This document shows positions 1-6,427 of a DNA stretch of 6,639 bases, piece after piece. The notes below the pieces were generated by a model that was given only the letters and a program-made list of their open reading frames with translations, was not told the DNA's origin and did not search any database. A program made the position numbers and the translations under genes. Origin of the DNA: Methylococcaceae bacterium (GTDB lineage: Bacteria; Pseudomonadota; Gammaproteobacteria; Methylococcales; Methylococcaceae); assembly GCA_012026715.1 (NCBI GenBank), contig VEPB01000223.1:1-6639 (forward strand). Direction: 5' to 3'. The stretch's first letter is position 1. Every line of letters starts with the position of its first letter.

Positions 1-91
1 AGCGATTCGTGTACGGAAATGCGAAAAACATTTGCGGATAACCGGCAATTCCGGGATGCTGATTCTCGTCGGGCCACGCACAAAAAGAACA

Positions 92-3000
92 ATGCCAAAG
101 CAATCCGGAACGACCATTATCGAAGCCTCCATAAGCAGGACATTTCCCGACGGCAGCAGTCGTCCGCTCCTTGCCAAGCTCAGTTATCCGAGAATCGCAA
201 ATGCCGTACCCCGCCGTCGCTTGTTCGAGTTGCTCGACGCGGGCACCGAACTCATCACTTGGTTGCAGGGCCCGCCCGGTTCAGGCAAGACATCCCTGAT
301 CGCCAGCTATCTGGTTGAGCGAAACCTCGTTGCCGACTGGTTTCAAATCGATCCGAGCGACGATGATCTGGCCAGCTTTTTCTACTATCTCAGGCTGACG
401 GCCCCCAGGGATTTTCAATCCCATATTCCCGCCTTAACACCTGAATATCTGCAAGATCCGCTCGGGTTTTTCCGCCGGTTCTTCCGTGAACTATATGGCT
501 GTTTGAGCGCCCCCCGAACCATCGTTTTTGACGACTATCAGGAGGTGCCGGAAACCTCCCGACTGCATCAAGCCCTCTCGGTGGCGGCCGATGAAGCCCC
601 TCGTGGCATCAAGTTGATGGTCTTAAGCCACTTTGAACCCCCGCCGGCCTTTATCCGTCATCGTGCCAATAGGCAGTTGGTGGCCATCGGATGGGAAAGT
701 CTGAGTTTGGATCTTTCCGAATCCGCCGCCATCATCGCCCAGAGGCGTCCAGACTTCGATTCAACCGTCATCGAAAACCTGCATCGGCGAGCCCATGGCT
801 GGGTTGCCGGTCTGATTTTGCTCCTGGAGCAGGACTGCAAAGCCCATCTGGTTTCCGATGCCGAAGCCGATTGGGCGCCGACTCTGGTGTTCGAGTATTT
901 TGCCCAGGAGGTTTTCCAGCAACTGGATGCGGATTCTCAAGGTTTGCTGTGCGGCACCTCCATGTTGGCCAGCGTCAATGCCGAACTGGCTTCGAAATTG
1001 ACCGGGCTGGCCGATGCCGGAGACCGATTGGAAGAATTGTATCGGCGGCAGTTATTCATCAATCGGGGTAGTGGCGATCAGCCCTGGTACCAACTCCACA
1101 ACCTCTACCGCTTATTTGTCTTGCAGGAGGCCAAACGGCGGAATACCGAAGGGGAGTGGCGCGAACGACTTCAATCCGCGGCGCAGGCCCTCGTCGGCTA
1201 TGACCTGATCAACGAAGCCGTTGCCCTGCTGGTCGAGGCTGCGGCGTGGGATCGCTTGCTGCCGCTGGTCCTGAATGCGGCCCAGAACTTGATTCGTCAG
1301 GGAAGGTGGCAGACCTTGGCGCGCTGGATCGAAACGATGCCGGTCGATCTGCGGAGATCCCATCCCTGGATCTTATATTGGCAGGGCGTGTGTCGCATGA
1401 TGGTCGACCCGTCCGCCGCCAGAGATGAGTTGGAGTCCGCCTTTCACGGCTTTCGCCGCGTGGACGATCGCTTGGGACAGGCTCTCGCGGCCACCGCCGT
1501 CATTGAATCACAAATGCTCAAGTTGACCGACTACGTTGGGCTCGACGAGTGGATCGCCCAGTTGGAATCTTTGCTGAATCAGGAAAAGACCCGGTTCCCG
1601 TCGCCAAACATTTCGCTGGCGGTGCGTTCCGCCCTGTTTGCGGCGATTGTTCATCGCCAGACCTTTCGCTCCGACATCCCCGCCCTGGCCGCGCAATTGA
1701 TCGAGCTTGTTCGGCACAGCCAGGATCCCAATTACACCCTGCTCGCCGCCAGAGGGCTTTTGGTTTACGCCGCCTACAGCGGTGATGCCATCTTGATCGA
1801 CCACGTGGAAAGCATTGCGCGCAGTGCGTACGAAACACCGGAAGCGTCCCCGTTCAATCGGGTTTGGTATGCGGCGCGCCTTGGCTTTGCCCTGCGCTAC
1901 ATCAGGAATGCGCCCGAGACGGTGCGTTACTGGTTCGGACAAGCCAGGGAAATCGCCCGAGACAACGGCCTTGGTTTTCTCGAAGCGCCGGTCGCCATCT
2001 TTTCGGGGTGGGCGGAAGAGGTGATAGGAGAGACCGCCGACATTCGCCGCGAATTGTCCGTCAGCGAACAGCACTTCAACCCCAGCAGCCAGATCGAAAC
2101 CGCCTATCGCCAGATGACGCTGGCTTTTGTGTTGGCCCGCGACCACGAAATCCAAACGGCAGTGGGTCATCTGTATCAGACCCTGGCCTTCATGGAGAAC
2201 AGCGGATTCACGCTGGGCCAACTTGCCGCCAGGATGGGCCTGGTGGGAATGCTGATGCGTTCGGGCAATTCCGACAAGGCGGAGGAAATGCTTCAAGGCG
2301 CCCTTTCCGCTTGGTTTCCTTGTCCAATGCGCGCCTACGCCGGTGCCCTGATTTTCTGCCGGCTTGCGCTGATCAAAAATCACGCGGAATCGGCAAAGCA
2401 GCATCTTCAGGACTGGGTGAACTTAGGGGAGCAATTCAACCTGGAAACGTATCTTTCCGAGCACTTCTTGCGGGAAACGACCGCAGCGGTCTGCGCGTTT
2501 GCCCTGGAACATGGAATCGGCAGCGCCTACGCCGAACGGGTGATCCGCGCGCAAGGCCTTAAATCGCCGATACCGGAACTCGAACCATGGCCGCGGGCCA
2601 TACGCATCTATTTGTTGGGCCGGTTTGCCGTTGTGGTCGACGGCCAAGCCTTGAGCTTTACCGGAAAAGCCCCGAAAAAGCCCCTGGAACTCTTGAAAGC
2701 CTTGATCGCCGCCGGTGGCATCGGCGTCGATGCCCATCGTCTCTGCGAGCAGCTTTGGCCGGATGCGGAAGCGCCCCGTGACGTCTTCCGCGTGACCTAT
2801 GCCCGCTTGCGAAAACTTTTTCCCTATGACGACGTTGTCATCCTGGACGATGGCAAGCTCAGCTTGAATTCCGACCTGGTTTGGACCGATATAGGGGCGT
2901 TTGAAAGCCTGACCGAACGCGCCACCCGCCGACTCGGGGCGGCCGGTTTCCCCGCCGAGGCGCTCGATGGGCTGGGGCTCAAGCTGGCCGAGCTTTATCA

Positions 3001-3346
3001 GGGGGAACTGCTGAAGGGCGAGACCGATGCGCCGTGGCTGATCAGCTCGCGCGACCGGGTTCGAAGCAAGTTCTTTCGGCTGCTGAAAGAACTGGGCACT
3101 TATTGGGAGCACAAGGAGGAGTATGCAAAGGCGCAAAGCCTGTATACCCGCGCCCTGGAAATCGATGGCGTCGCTGAAGACATTTACCGGCGCCTGATGA
3201 TCTGCCATTCCCGCAGCGCACAACCGGCGGAAGCCCTTCGGGTTTATCGCCGTTGCCAGCAAATGCTGTCCCAAGTTCTGGGGGTTACCCCCACCGCCGA
3301 AACCACCGCGCTGGCCGAACGCATTCGCGGGCAATCCGGAACCTGA
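92..3346 (+). CDS. MalT-like STAND ATPase regulator with C-terminal BTAD winged helix
   Basis: Predicted cytoplasmic signal-responsive transcription factor, 1084 aa from the ATG at 92. A Walker A motif (GPPGSGKTS, about residues 60-68) and a Walker B-like strand (TIVFDDYQ, about 143-150) mark a STAND/MalT-type NTPase. The following VLSH..PPP segment and the GWVAGL motif (about 236-241) are typical of the MalT family. Residues about 390-830 are helical, TPR-like repeats, the usual ligand-sensing scaffold. From about residue 837 (IRIYLLGRF) an OmpR-type winged helix is followed by a BTAD/TPR tail. DNA binding is therefore expected at the BTAD end, not through a LuxR helix-turn-helix. The frame is open to the left edge, with a TTG at 32 and another ATG at 56. 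I prefer 92 because conserved family sequence (LAKLSYPR) begins about 29 residues later and upstream residues look unconserved, but no start has a good SD. Ligand and targets are unknown. Confidence 0.9.
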   Translation: MPKQSGTTIIEASISRTFPDGSSRPLLAKLSYPRIANAVPRRRLFELLDAGTELITWLQGPPGSGKTSLIASYLVERNLVADWFQIDPSDDDLASFFYYLRLTAPRDFQSHIPALTPEYLQDPLGFFRRFFRELYGCLSAPRTIVFDDYQEVPETSRLHQALSVAADEAPRGIKLMVLSHFEPPPAFIRHRANRQLVAIGWESLSLDLSESAAIIAQRRPDFDSTVIENLHRRAHGWVAGLILLLEQDCKAHLVSDAEADWAPTLVFEYFAQEVFQQLDADSQGLLCGTSMLASVNAELASKLTGLADAGDRLEELYRRQLFINRGSGDQPWYQLHNLYRLFVLQEAKRRNTEGEWRERLQSAAQALVGYDLINEAVALLVEAAAWDRLLPLVLNAAQNLIRQGRWQTLARWIETMPVDLRRSHPWILYWQGVCRMMVDPSAARDELESAFHGFRRVDDRLGQALAATAVIESQMLKLTDYVGLDEWIAQLESLLNQEKTRFPSPNISLAVRSALFAAIVHRQTFRSDIPALAAQLIELVRHSQDPNYTLLAARGLLVYAAYSGDAILIDHVESIARSAYETPEASPFNRVWYAARLGFALRYIRNAPETVRYWFGQAREIARDNGLGFLEAPVAIFSGWAEEVIGETADIRRELSVSEQHFNPSSQIETAYRQMTLAFVLARDHEIQTAVGHLYQTLAFMENSGFTLGQLAARMGLVGMLMRSGNSDKAEEMLQGALSAWFPCPMRAYAGALIFCRLALIKNHAESAKQHLQDWVNLGEQFNLETYLSEHFLRETTAAVCAFALEHGIGSAYAERVIRAQGLKSPIPELEPWPRAIRIYLLGRFAVVVDGQALSFTGKAPKKPLELLKALIAAGGIGVDAHRLCEQLWPDAEAPRDVFRVTYARLRKLFPYDDVVILDDGKLSLNSDLVWTDIGAFESLTERATRRLGAAGFPAEALDGLGLKLAELYQGELLKGETDAPWLISSRDRVRSKFFRLLKELGTYWEHKEEYAKAQSLYTRALEIDGVAEDIYRRLMICHSRSAQPAEALRVYRRCQQMLSQVLGVTPTAETTALAERIRGQSGT

Positions 3347-3350
3347 TTCC

Positions 3351-3380
3351 GCGCCGGCCCGCTATCACGGCGCCGGTCCG
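3351..3380. repeat. short GC-rich direct repeat after the regulator
   Basis: GCGCCGGCCCG (3351-3361) recurs as GCGCCGGTCCG (3370-3380), 10 of 11 bases identical with a 19-bp period, starting 5 bases after the regulator stop codon. This may be chance in GC-rich DNA; no function is assigned. Confidence 0.35.
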
Positions 3381-3397
3381 CCGATATTGGCGCGGAC
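3376..3397 (+). terminator. weak hairpin downstream of the regulator gene
   Basis: GTCCGC (3376-3381) can pair perfectly with GCGGAC (3392-3397) across a 10-base loop, 30 bases after the stop at 3346. There is no T-tract after the stem, so it is a poor intrinsic terminator. It could instead be a 3' end-stabilising hairpin or chance. Confidence 0.2.
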
Positions 3398-3419
3398 AAT
3401 CGTTCAAGCGCCGGAAGCA

Positions 3420-3457
3420 CATCTGTTACGCATCTGTTCGGTCTCCTTCGATATGGT
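3420..3457 (+). promoter_or_regulatory. 11-bp-spaced direct repeat and possible activator-dependent promoter for the lipoprotein gene
   Basis: CATCTGTT occurs at 3420-3427 and again at 3431-3438, an exact 8-base direct repeat with one helical turn (11 bp) between copies. A -10-like TATGGT (4 of 6 to TATAAT) lies at 3452-3457, and the -35 position for it (about 3429-3434) is poor and sits inside the repeats. This layout resembles SARP-activated promoters, where the winged-helix/BTAD regulator binds heptameric direct repeats at one-turn spacing over the -35. A gene with such a DNA-binding module lies immediately upstream. That it binds here is inference. Confidence 0.35.
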
Positions 3458-3538
3458 AATGCCATCCAGGCAACGGGATTCCCACGAATCCTCGCCTCGG
3501 ACCGATGGAAAGGCATCGCCAACACGAGGTCACCGCCC

Positions 3539-5068
3539 ATGGAAACCGTGACAAAGAGCGTCTGGCACGTCGTATTGACGGGGCTCTTCACAACCCTGCT
3601 TGCGTCCTGTAGCCAGCTTTCGCCCCCGCCTGCCGCATCGAGGGGTCAGAACGACCGCTATGACGGTGGAGCCAATTTCGAACAGGTTCTTGCGGTTCTG
3701 CGCTCGAGCCCATACGATCCCGCCAAACTCCCTCTGCACACGACCCGGATCGAAGACGTAGCGAGCGCGCAGATGCTCGCCGATGCCGGTCGAACCCTGG
3801 ATGCGAGCGTTGATCTGCGCGAGCCGTTTCAACGGATACTCCACCCCAACGGCGTCTGCTTGGTGGGCGACTGGATCATCGACCGCCCGAATACCTATTC
3901 GGGGGTTTTCAAGCCGGGCAGCCGCTTCCCCATCATCGCACGGGTATCGCCCCCCAACGCCGGTGTCACCACCCATCGCTTGCAGTCGCAGTCGGTCGGG
4001 CTGGTCGGCAAGATATTCCCGTCGACGGATCGGGCAGCCAACGTCAAGACCGCCAACTTCATCACCCAAACCGATCTGGGTGGTTTTCTCCCCCGGCAAT
4101 CCAGGGTCTTGGATTCCCGTGTTGTCATGAGCAATGCCCCTGGAGTGACCGCCGTTCGCCGCGGATTTGAACTGGCCGCCTTCGGGATCCAAGGCAACGC
4201 GCTCGATCGAGTAGACCTGATGACGACGCAACGCCAGCTTTATCAGCTCGCCGAGGCTGGCAAAGCCGGCGAGGCCACCCGCACGCCGCGCTTCATGAAG
4301 CTAAGCCTTGATCCTCGCGACGACCGGCCGGATGCCGGCGAAGCCCAGGATCTCCGGCTGGAATTCTGGCGCCGCCTGGCCGACGGCCGGCCCCTCAACT
4401 ACCACATCAGCGTCAGCGATGCCGGTGAGATTGTCGGCCCGGCCTTTCTGCAGCGGAGCTGGATCCACTGGAATCAGCCGCCGATCGGTCGCATCGAGTT
4501 CCATGAAGCCATCCTTTCCGGCGCCTGCGACCACCAGGTCCACTTTCAACATCCGGCTTGGCGTGATCGGGTTGACGATCCGAATTCGACGGTGAGGCTG
4601 CAACACGGCGCCGGCTTCGGGCAGCCCTTGCTGCGGGACCAGGTGGTGCTCCACGGCCATCTCACCACGACCTACAACGTCAGTACCGTCTTTCGAGAGT
4701 TGGACGATGTCCCGGGCTGGACGGCGTGGGCGGCCAAGGATCTGATTCAACGTGTCCGGCCCGGTGACGGGAACAATGGCCTGGAAGTGACTTTTTCGGT
4801 CGCAGGCGAGCACTGGTCAAGCCACTGCCTGCACGAATCGGCAACCGATGCAGCCGTGTCCCTCAGCTGCAAAGGCAATGACGGCTGGAATTCCTCGCCG
4901 ACGCAACCCCACGAACACGATCTGACTTTCCTCCTGACCGGATTGCCGGACGGTAGAACCCGCATCGATTGGGGCCTACTCATCCATTCGAAGCGGGCCG
5001 TGGAATTGCGGAATTCGGTCGAGATTGGCATCCAAACCGCCTTGGAAAAGAAATTTCCTCCTTCTTGA
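3539..5068 (+). CDS. catalase-like haem-fold lipoprotein with extra C-terminal domain
   Basis: A 509-aa protein starting at ATG 3539, with GAGGT at 3526-3530 eight bases upstream. The N-terminus is a lipoprotein signal: a short hydrophobic stretch ending in lipobox LASC (residues 21-24), so Cys24 should be lipidated and the protein membrane-anchored and periplasm-facing. Residues about 50-345 look catalase-like (y4iL-like group). QRILHPNG matches the catalase distal-histidine segment (His102), IIARVS matches the RFS strand, QSVGLVGKIFP follows, and KTANFIT supplies a candidate distal Asn (Asn173). The His-Asn spacing of 71 is close to the 73 in bovine catalase (His75/Asn148). I cannot place a proximal RxxxY haem ligand, so catalase activity is doubtful; a peroxidase or haem-binding role is possible. 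Residues about 370-509 form a separate module (VFRELDDVPGWTAW, then strands and a terminal helix) that resembles an SRPBCC/START-like fold; this is less certain. Confidence 0.8.
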   Translation: METVTKSVWHVVLTGLFTTLLASCSQLSPPPAASRGQNDRYDGGANFEQVLAVLRSSPYDPAKLPLHTTRIEDVASAQMLADAGRTLDASVDLREPFQRILHPNGVCLVGDWIIDRPNTYSGVFKPGSRFPIIARVSPPNAGVTTHRLQSQSVGLVGKIFPSTDRAANVKTANFITQTDLGGFLPRQSRVLDSRVVMSNAPGVTAVRRGFELAAFGIQGNALDRVDLMTTQRQLYQLAEAGKAGEATRTPRFMKLSLDPRDDRPDAGEAQDLRLEFWRRLADGRPLNYHISVSDAGEIVGPAFLQRSWIHWNQPPIGRIEFHEAILSGACDHQVHFQHPAWRDRVDDPNSTVRLQHGAGFGQPLLRDQVVLHGHLTTTYNVSTVFRELDDVPGWTAWAAKDLIQRVRPGDGNNGLEVTFSVAGEHWSSHCLHESATDAAVSLSCKGNDGWNSSPTQPHEHDLTFLLTGLPDGRTRIDWGLLIHSKRAVELRNSVEIGIQTALEKKFPPS

Positions 5069-5173
5069 TACGCTGTGTTTGATGCGAAATTCGGTAATGC
5101 GGTGACTGGAACTACCGGAGCGGCTTTACCAATTGAATTGCGGCAATCAAATTATATCTCAGGAGGTTTATTA

Positions 5174-5317
5174 TTGCAGAATATTAATAGGCTATCTCAA
5201 GCTCAATGGAGTAATTTGGCGAGCGTCTTTCAGGTCGCTTGCCATTGCCCCGATCTACAACACAACCTGCTGTCGAGGGGGCTGCGCGAACGCCGCACAG
5301 GCCATTCACTTGGTTAG
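5174..5317 (+). CDS. possible 47-aa small ORF with strong ribosome binding site
   Basis: A consensus AGGAGGT lies at 5161-5167, six bases before a TTG codon at 5174. The frame then runs 47 codons (starting LQNINRLSQAQW) to TAG at 5315-5317. The last third overlaps the attC-like hairpin and is Arg-rich, which suggests it is not constrained as protein. The frame is also open upstream to a GTG at 5075, but that extension has no SD. No family recognised. The SD is the only strong argument; it may be a relic of a lost gene. Confidence 0.2.
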   Translation: MQNINRLSQAQWSNLASVFQVACHCPDLQHNLLSRGLRERRTGHSLG

Positions 5318-5319
5318 GC
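5260..5319 (+). repeat. attC-like imperfect hairpin
   Basis: The segment ends in GTTAGGC (5313-5319), an exact match to the integron R' core GTTRRRY. It begins with ACACAAC (5260-5266), one base off the R'' core RYYYAAC. Between them, CTG-C-GCG (5282-5288) pairs with CGC-A-CAG (5294-5300) around a 5-base loop. An unpaired G on the outer side is followed by a GG/CC pair, and AACC (5264-5267) can pair with GGTT (5312-5315). Bulged, asymmetric stems of about 60 bases are characteristic of attC sites. The outermost R''/R' pairing is poor and no integrase gene is in view, so this may be an isolated or degenerate site, or chance. Confidence 0.3.
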
Positions 5320-5371
5320 GTAATGAGACCGTCTTGTTTGCCTTATGCCTCAGTGATAATGGAGTAAATCA

Positions 5372-5517
5372 ATGCCTCAAATAACAAATAAAATATTCAG
5401 CCTATTTTTTCGGTGGCTCTGGTGCTGACGAGTTTTCGCTGGCAAATCAAAGTTAACAAAGTTATTTCAGTGTCCTATTTGCTACAGATTCACCTCTCGG
5501 GAGGAAGCATGTCATGA
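5372..5517 (+). pseudogene. frameshifted signal-peptide-like leader ORF
   Basis: GGAG at 5361-5364 precedes ATG 5372 by seven bases. The frame reads MPQITNKIFSLF and then stops at TGA 5426-5428 after 18 codons. Moving to the -1 frame at the run of six T (5405-5410) continues the hydrophobic stretch as FSVALVLTSF, giving a typical signal-peptide profile. That frame then runs to TGA 5515-5517, overlapping the start of the PEP-CTERM gene. The sequence after the hydrophobic core is not recognisable. Most likely a decayed 5' end of a secreted-protein gene broken by a single-base loss in the T run; a tiny functional leader or programmed slip cannot be excluded. Confidence 0.25.
5453..5481 (+). promoter_or_regulatory. 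candidate sigma-70 promoter for the PEP-CTERM gene
   Basis: TTAACA (5453-5458, 5 of 6 to TTGACA) is followed after exactly 17 bases by TATTTG (5476-5481, only 3 of 6 to TATAAT). This would start transcription near 5488 and give a leader of about 25 bases containing the SD. The -35 overlaps a direct repeat AAAGTTA (5449-5455 and 5458-5464), which could be an operator. The -10 is weak, so this is a tentative call. Confidence 0.25.
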
Positions 5518-6350
5518 AACAAAAAATGAGTTTTGTCTTATTAACGTTAATCGCATTAAGTGGAGCGTCGAACTTCGCGCATGCCGCAATACTCAGTGCT
5601 CCGGGTATTTTGGTTGATGGTTCCGGAAAGCACATATTTAAACAGTGTTCGACCTGTCCCGATGAAGGCTCCAGCGATTCCGATACCAAGGGTGGCAATG
5701 GCGTCGGCAGCGCTGAGACCACTGGCGTCGGTAATGGCTTCTCGTGGTTGGCCTCAGGTACTTTGTTGGGCCCGAATGGCCTGCCTGTGCTTAAGGCTCG
5801 CGCCGAGGTGGTGGATCCTTTACAAGGCCTTGGCTCGGTAACAGCCAATGCTACCGCTCAGGGACTTCAGGAATACCACTATTCGGGAGTTCAAGATGGA
5901 ACCTATACCATCACCTTTAGTGTCAATGGGTTGCTGGATGGCGATGACGAGAGTATCGATGCGGGTTTAACTGTGTTGTCCTCGGAAATTATACAGGGTG
6001 CGGACGGGCCGAGGCATCCGTCACTGGCTCCGACAACGCGCATAACCAAAGTGGCAAGTTCGACCAACGGCTCTTTTTCTGAAAGTAGCAGTGTTAGTTT
6101 TACTGTCGGTGCAGGTCAAGACTTCTTGGTGCAGGAATTTTTAATTGCCAGCGCGTTGTTTGTTGATGCCAGCAGTCTCGTGGGGACCGCGGACGCGGCA
6201 CATACCATGACAGCAAGTTTTACCGCTGGCGATGTATCTTTGCTCACGCCGGTTGTGGCGGTACCGATACCAGCGGCCTTAGGCTTGATGCTGGCTGGGC
6301 TTGGTGCGGTTGGATGTATTGCACGACGTAGGATACTCCATAACGCCTAA
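5514..6350 (+). CDS. PEP-CTERM-type secreted protein
   Basis: A 278-aa secreted protein, start at ATG 5514 with GGGAGGAAG at 5499-5507. An ATG at 5509 is followed two codons later by TGA and is not used. Residues 1-24 form a Sec signal peptide, probable cleavage AHA|AI. The C-terminus has the tripartite exosortase signal: VPIP (250-253) in place of VPEP, a hydrophobic helix (AALGLMLAGLGAVG) and a basic ARRR cluster (270-273). The protein should be exported, then processed by an exosortase and released or attached to the surface or biofilm matrix. The mature part is Ser/Gly/Thr-rich and probably beta-stranded, with one CxxC (Cys45-Cys48) soon after the signal peptide and an acidic DGDDES loop (about 142-147). 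No enzymatic family recognised. Its GC (about 45% in sampled rows) is lower than the upstream genes. The exosortase gene is not in this window. Confidence 0.85.
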   Translation: MKQKMSFVLLTLIALSGASNFAHAAILSAPGILVDGSGKHIFKQCSTCPDEGSSDSDTKGGNGVGSAETTGVGNGFSWLASGTLLGPNGLPVLKARAEVVDPLQGLGSVTANATAQGLQEYHYSGVQDGTYTITFSVNGLLDGDDESIDAGLTVLSSEIIQGADGPRHPSLAPTTRITKVASSTNGSFSESSSVSFTVGAGQDFLVQEFLIASALFVDASSLVGTADAAHTMTASFTAGDVSLLTPVVAVPIPAALGLMLAGLGAVGCIARRRILHNA

Positions 6351-6375
6351 GGCGGAAGCCGACAGGTGTTCCGCC
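6351..6375 (+). terminator. hairpin immediately after the PEP-CTERM stop codon
   Basis: GGCGGAA (6351-6357) pairs perfectly with TTCCGCC (6369-6375) over an 11-base loop, starting on the first base after the TAA at 6348-6350. A 7-bp GC-rich stem in this position is plausible as a terminator or mRNA 3' stabiliser, but no T-tract follows. If it does not terminate, the next gene at 6428 could be co-transcribed. Confidence 0.4.
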
Positions 6376-6427
6376 GTATGACGAACCACAGGAATTGCCA
6401 AAATGCTGCATTCAGCGGGGGATTGGT

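Larger units (their letters stand above)
5069..5513. other. gene-poor, AT-richer junction region
   Basis: No convincing full-length gene lies in these 445 bases. Composition drops sharply: hand-counted 60-base rows give 45% GC at 5101-5160 and 32% at 5341-5400, against 65% at 4561-4620. The stretch holds a strong SD before a TTG codon, an attC-like imperfect hairpin ending in GTTAGGC, a short ORF whose signal-peptide-like sequence is broken by a frame change, and the likely promoter of the PEP-CTERM gene. It reads like a recombination or decay junction between the older GC-rich block and the secreted-protein gene. Confidence 0.6.

Noticed and set aside
32..91. N-terminal extension of the regulator to TTG 32 or beyond the left edge
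   Set aside because: The frame is open, but the added residues look unlike a family N-terminus and no SD is properly placed; kept only as an alternative start.
1508..2404. Long minus-strand ORF (298 codons) opposite the regulator gene
   Set aside because: Its product has no recognisable domain and lies wholly inside a well-supported STAND/BTAD gene; long antisense frames are expected opposite GC-rich codons.
2423..3334. Long minus-strand ORF (303 codons) opposite the winged-helix/BTAD end
   Set aside because: Antisense to recognisable BTAD domain sequence, and its own translation shows no family features.
3530..4231. Minus-strand ORF (233 codons) opposite the lipoprotein gene start
   Set aside because: Overlaps the lipobox and catalase-like motifs on the + strand; no SD-led start or known domain.
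5075..5317. Full 80-codon frame from GTG 5075
   Set aside because: No SD before the GTG, which lies only seven bases after the lipoprotein stop, and the N-terminal part is low-complexity. Only the part behind the SD at 5161 is kept, as a weak candidate.
5133..5384. 83-codon + strand ORF across the attC-like hairpin
   Set aside because: No ATG start or SD, Cys-rich random-looking translation, and it overlaps a better structural explanation.
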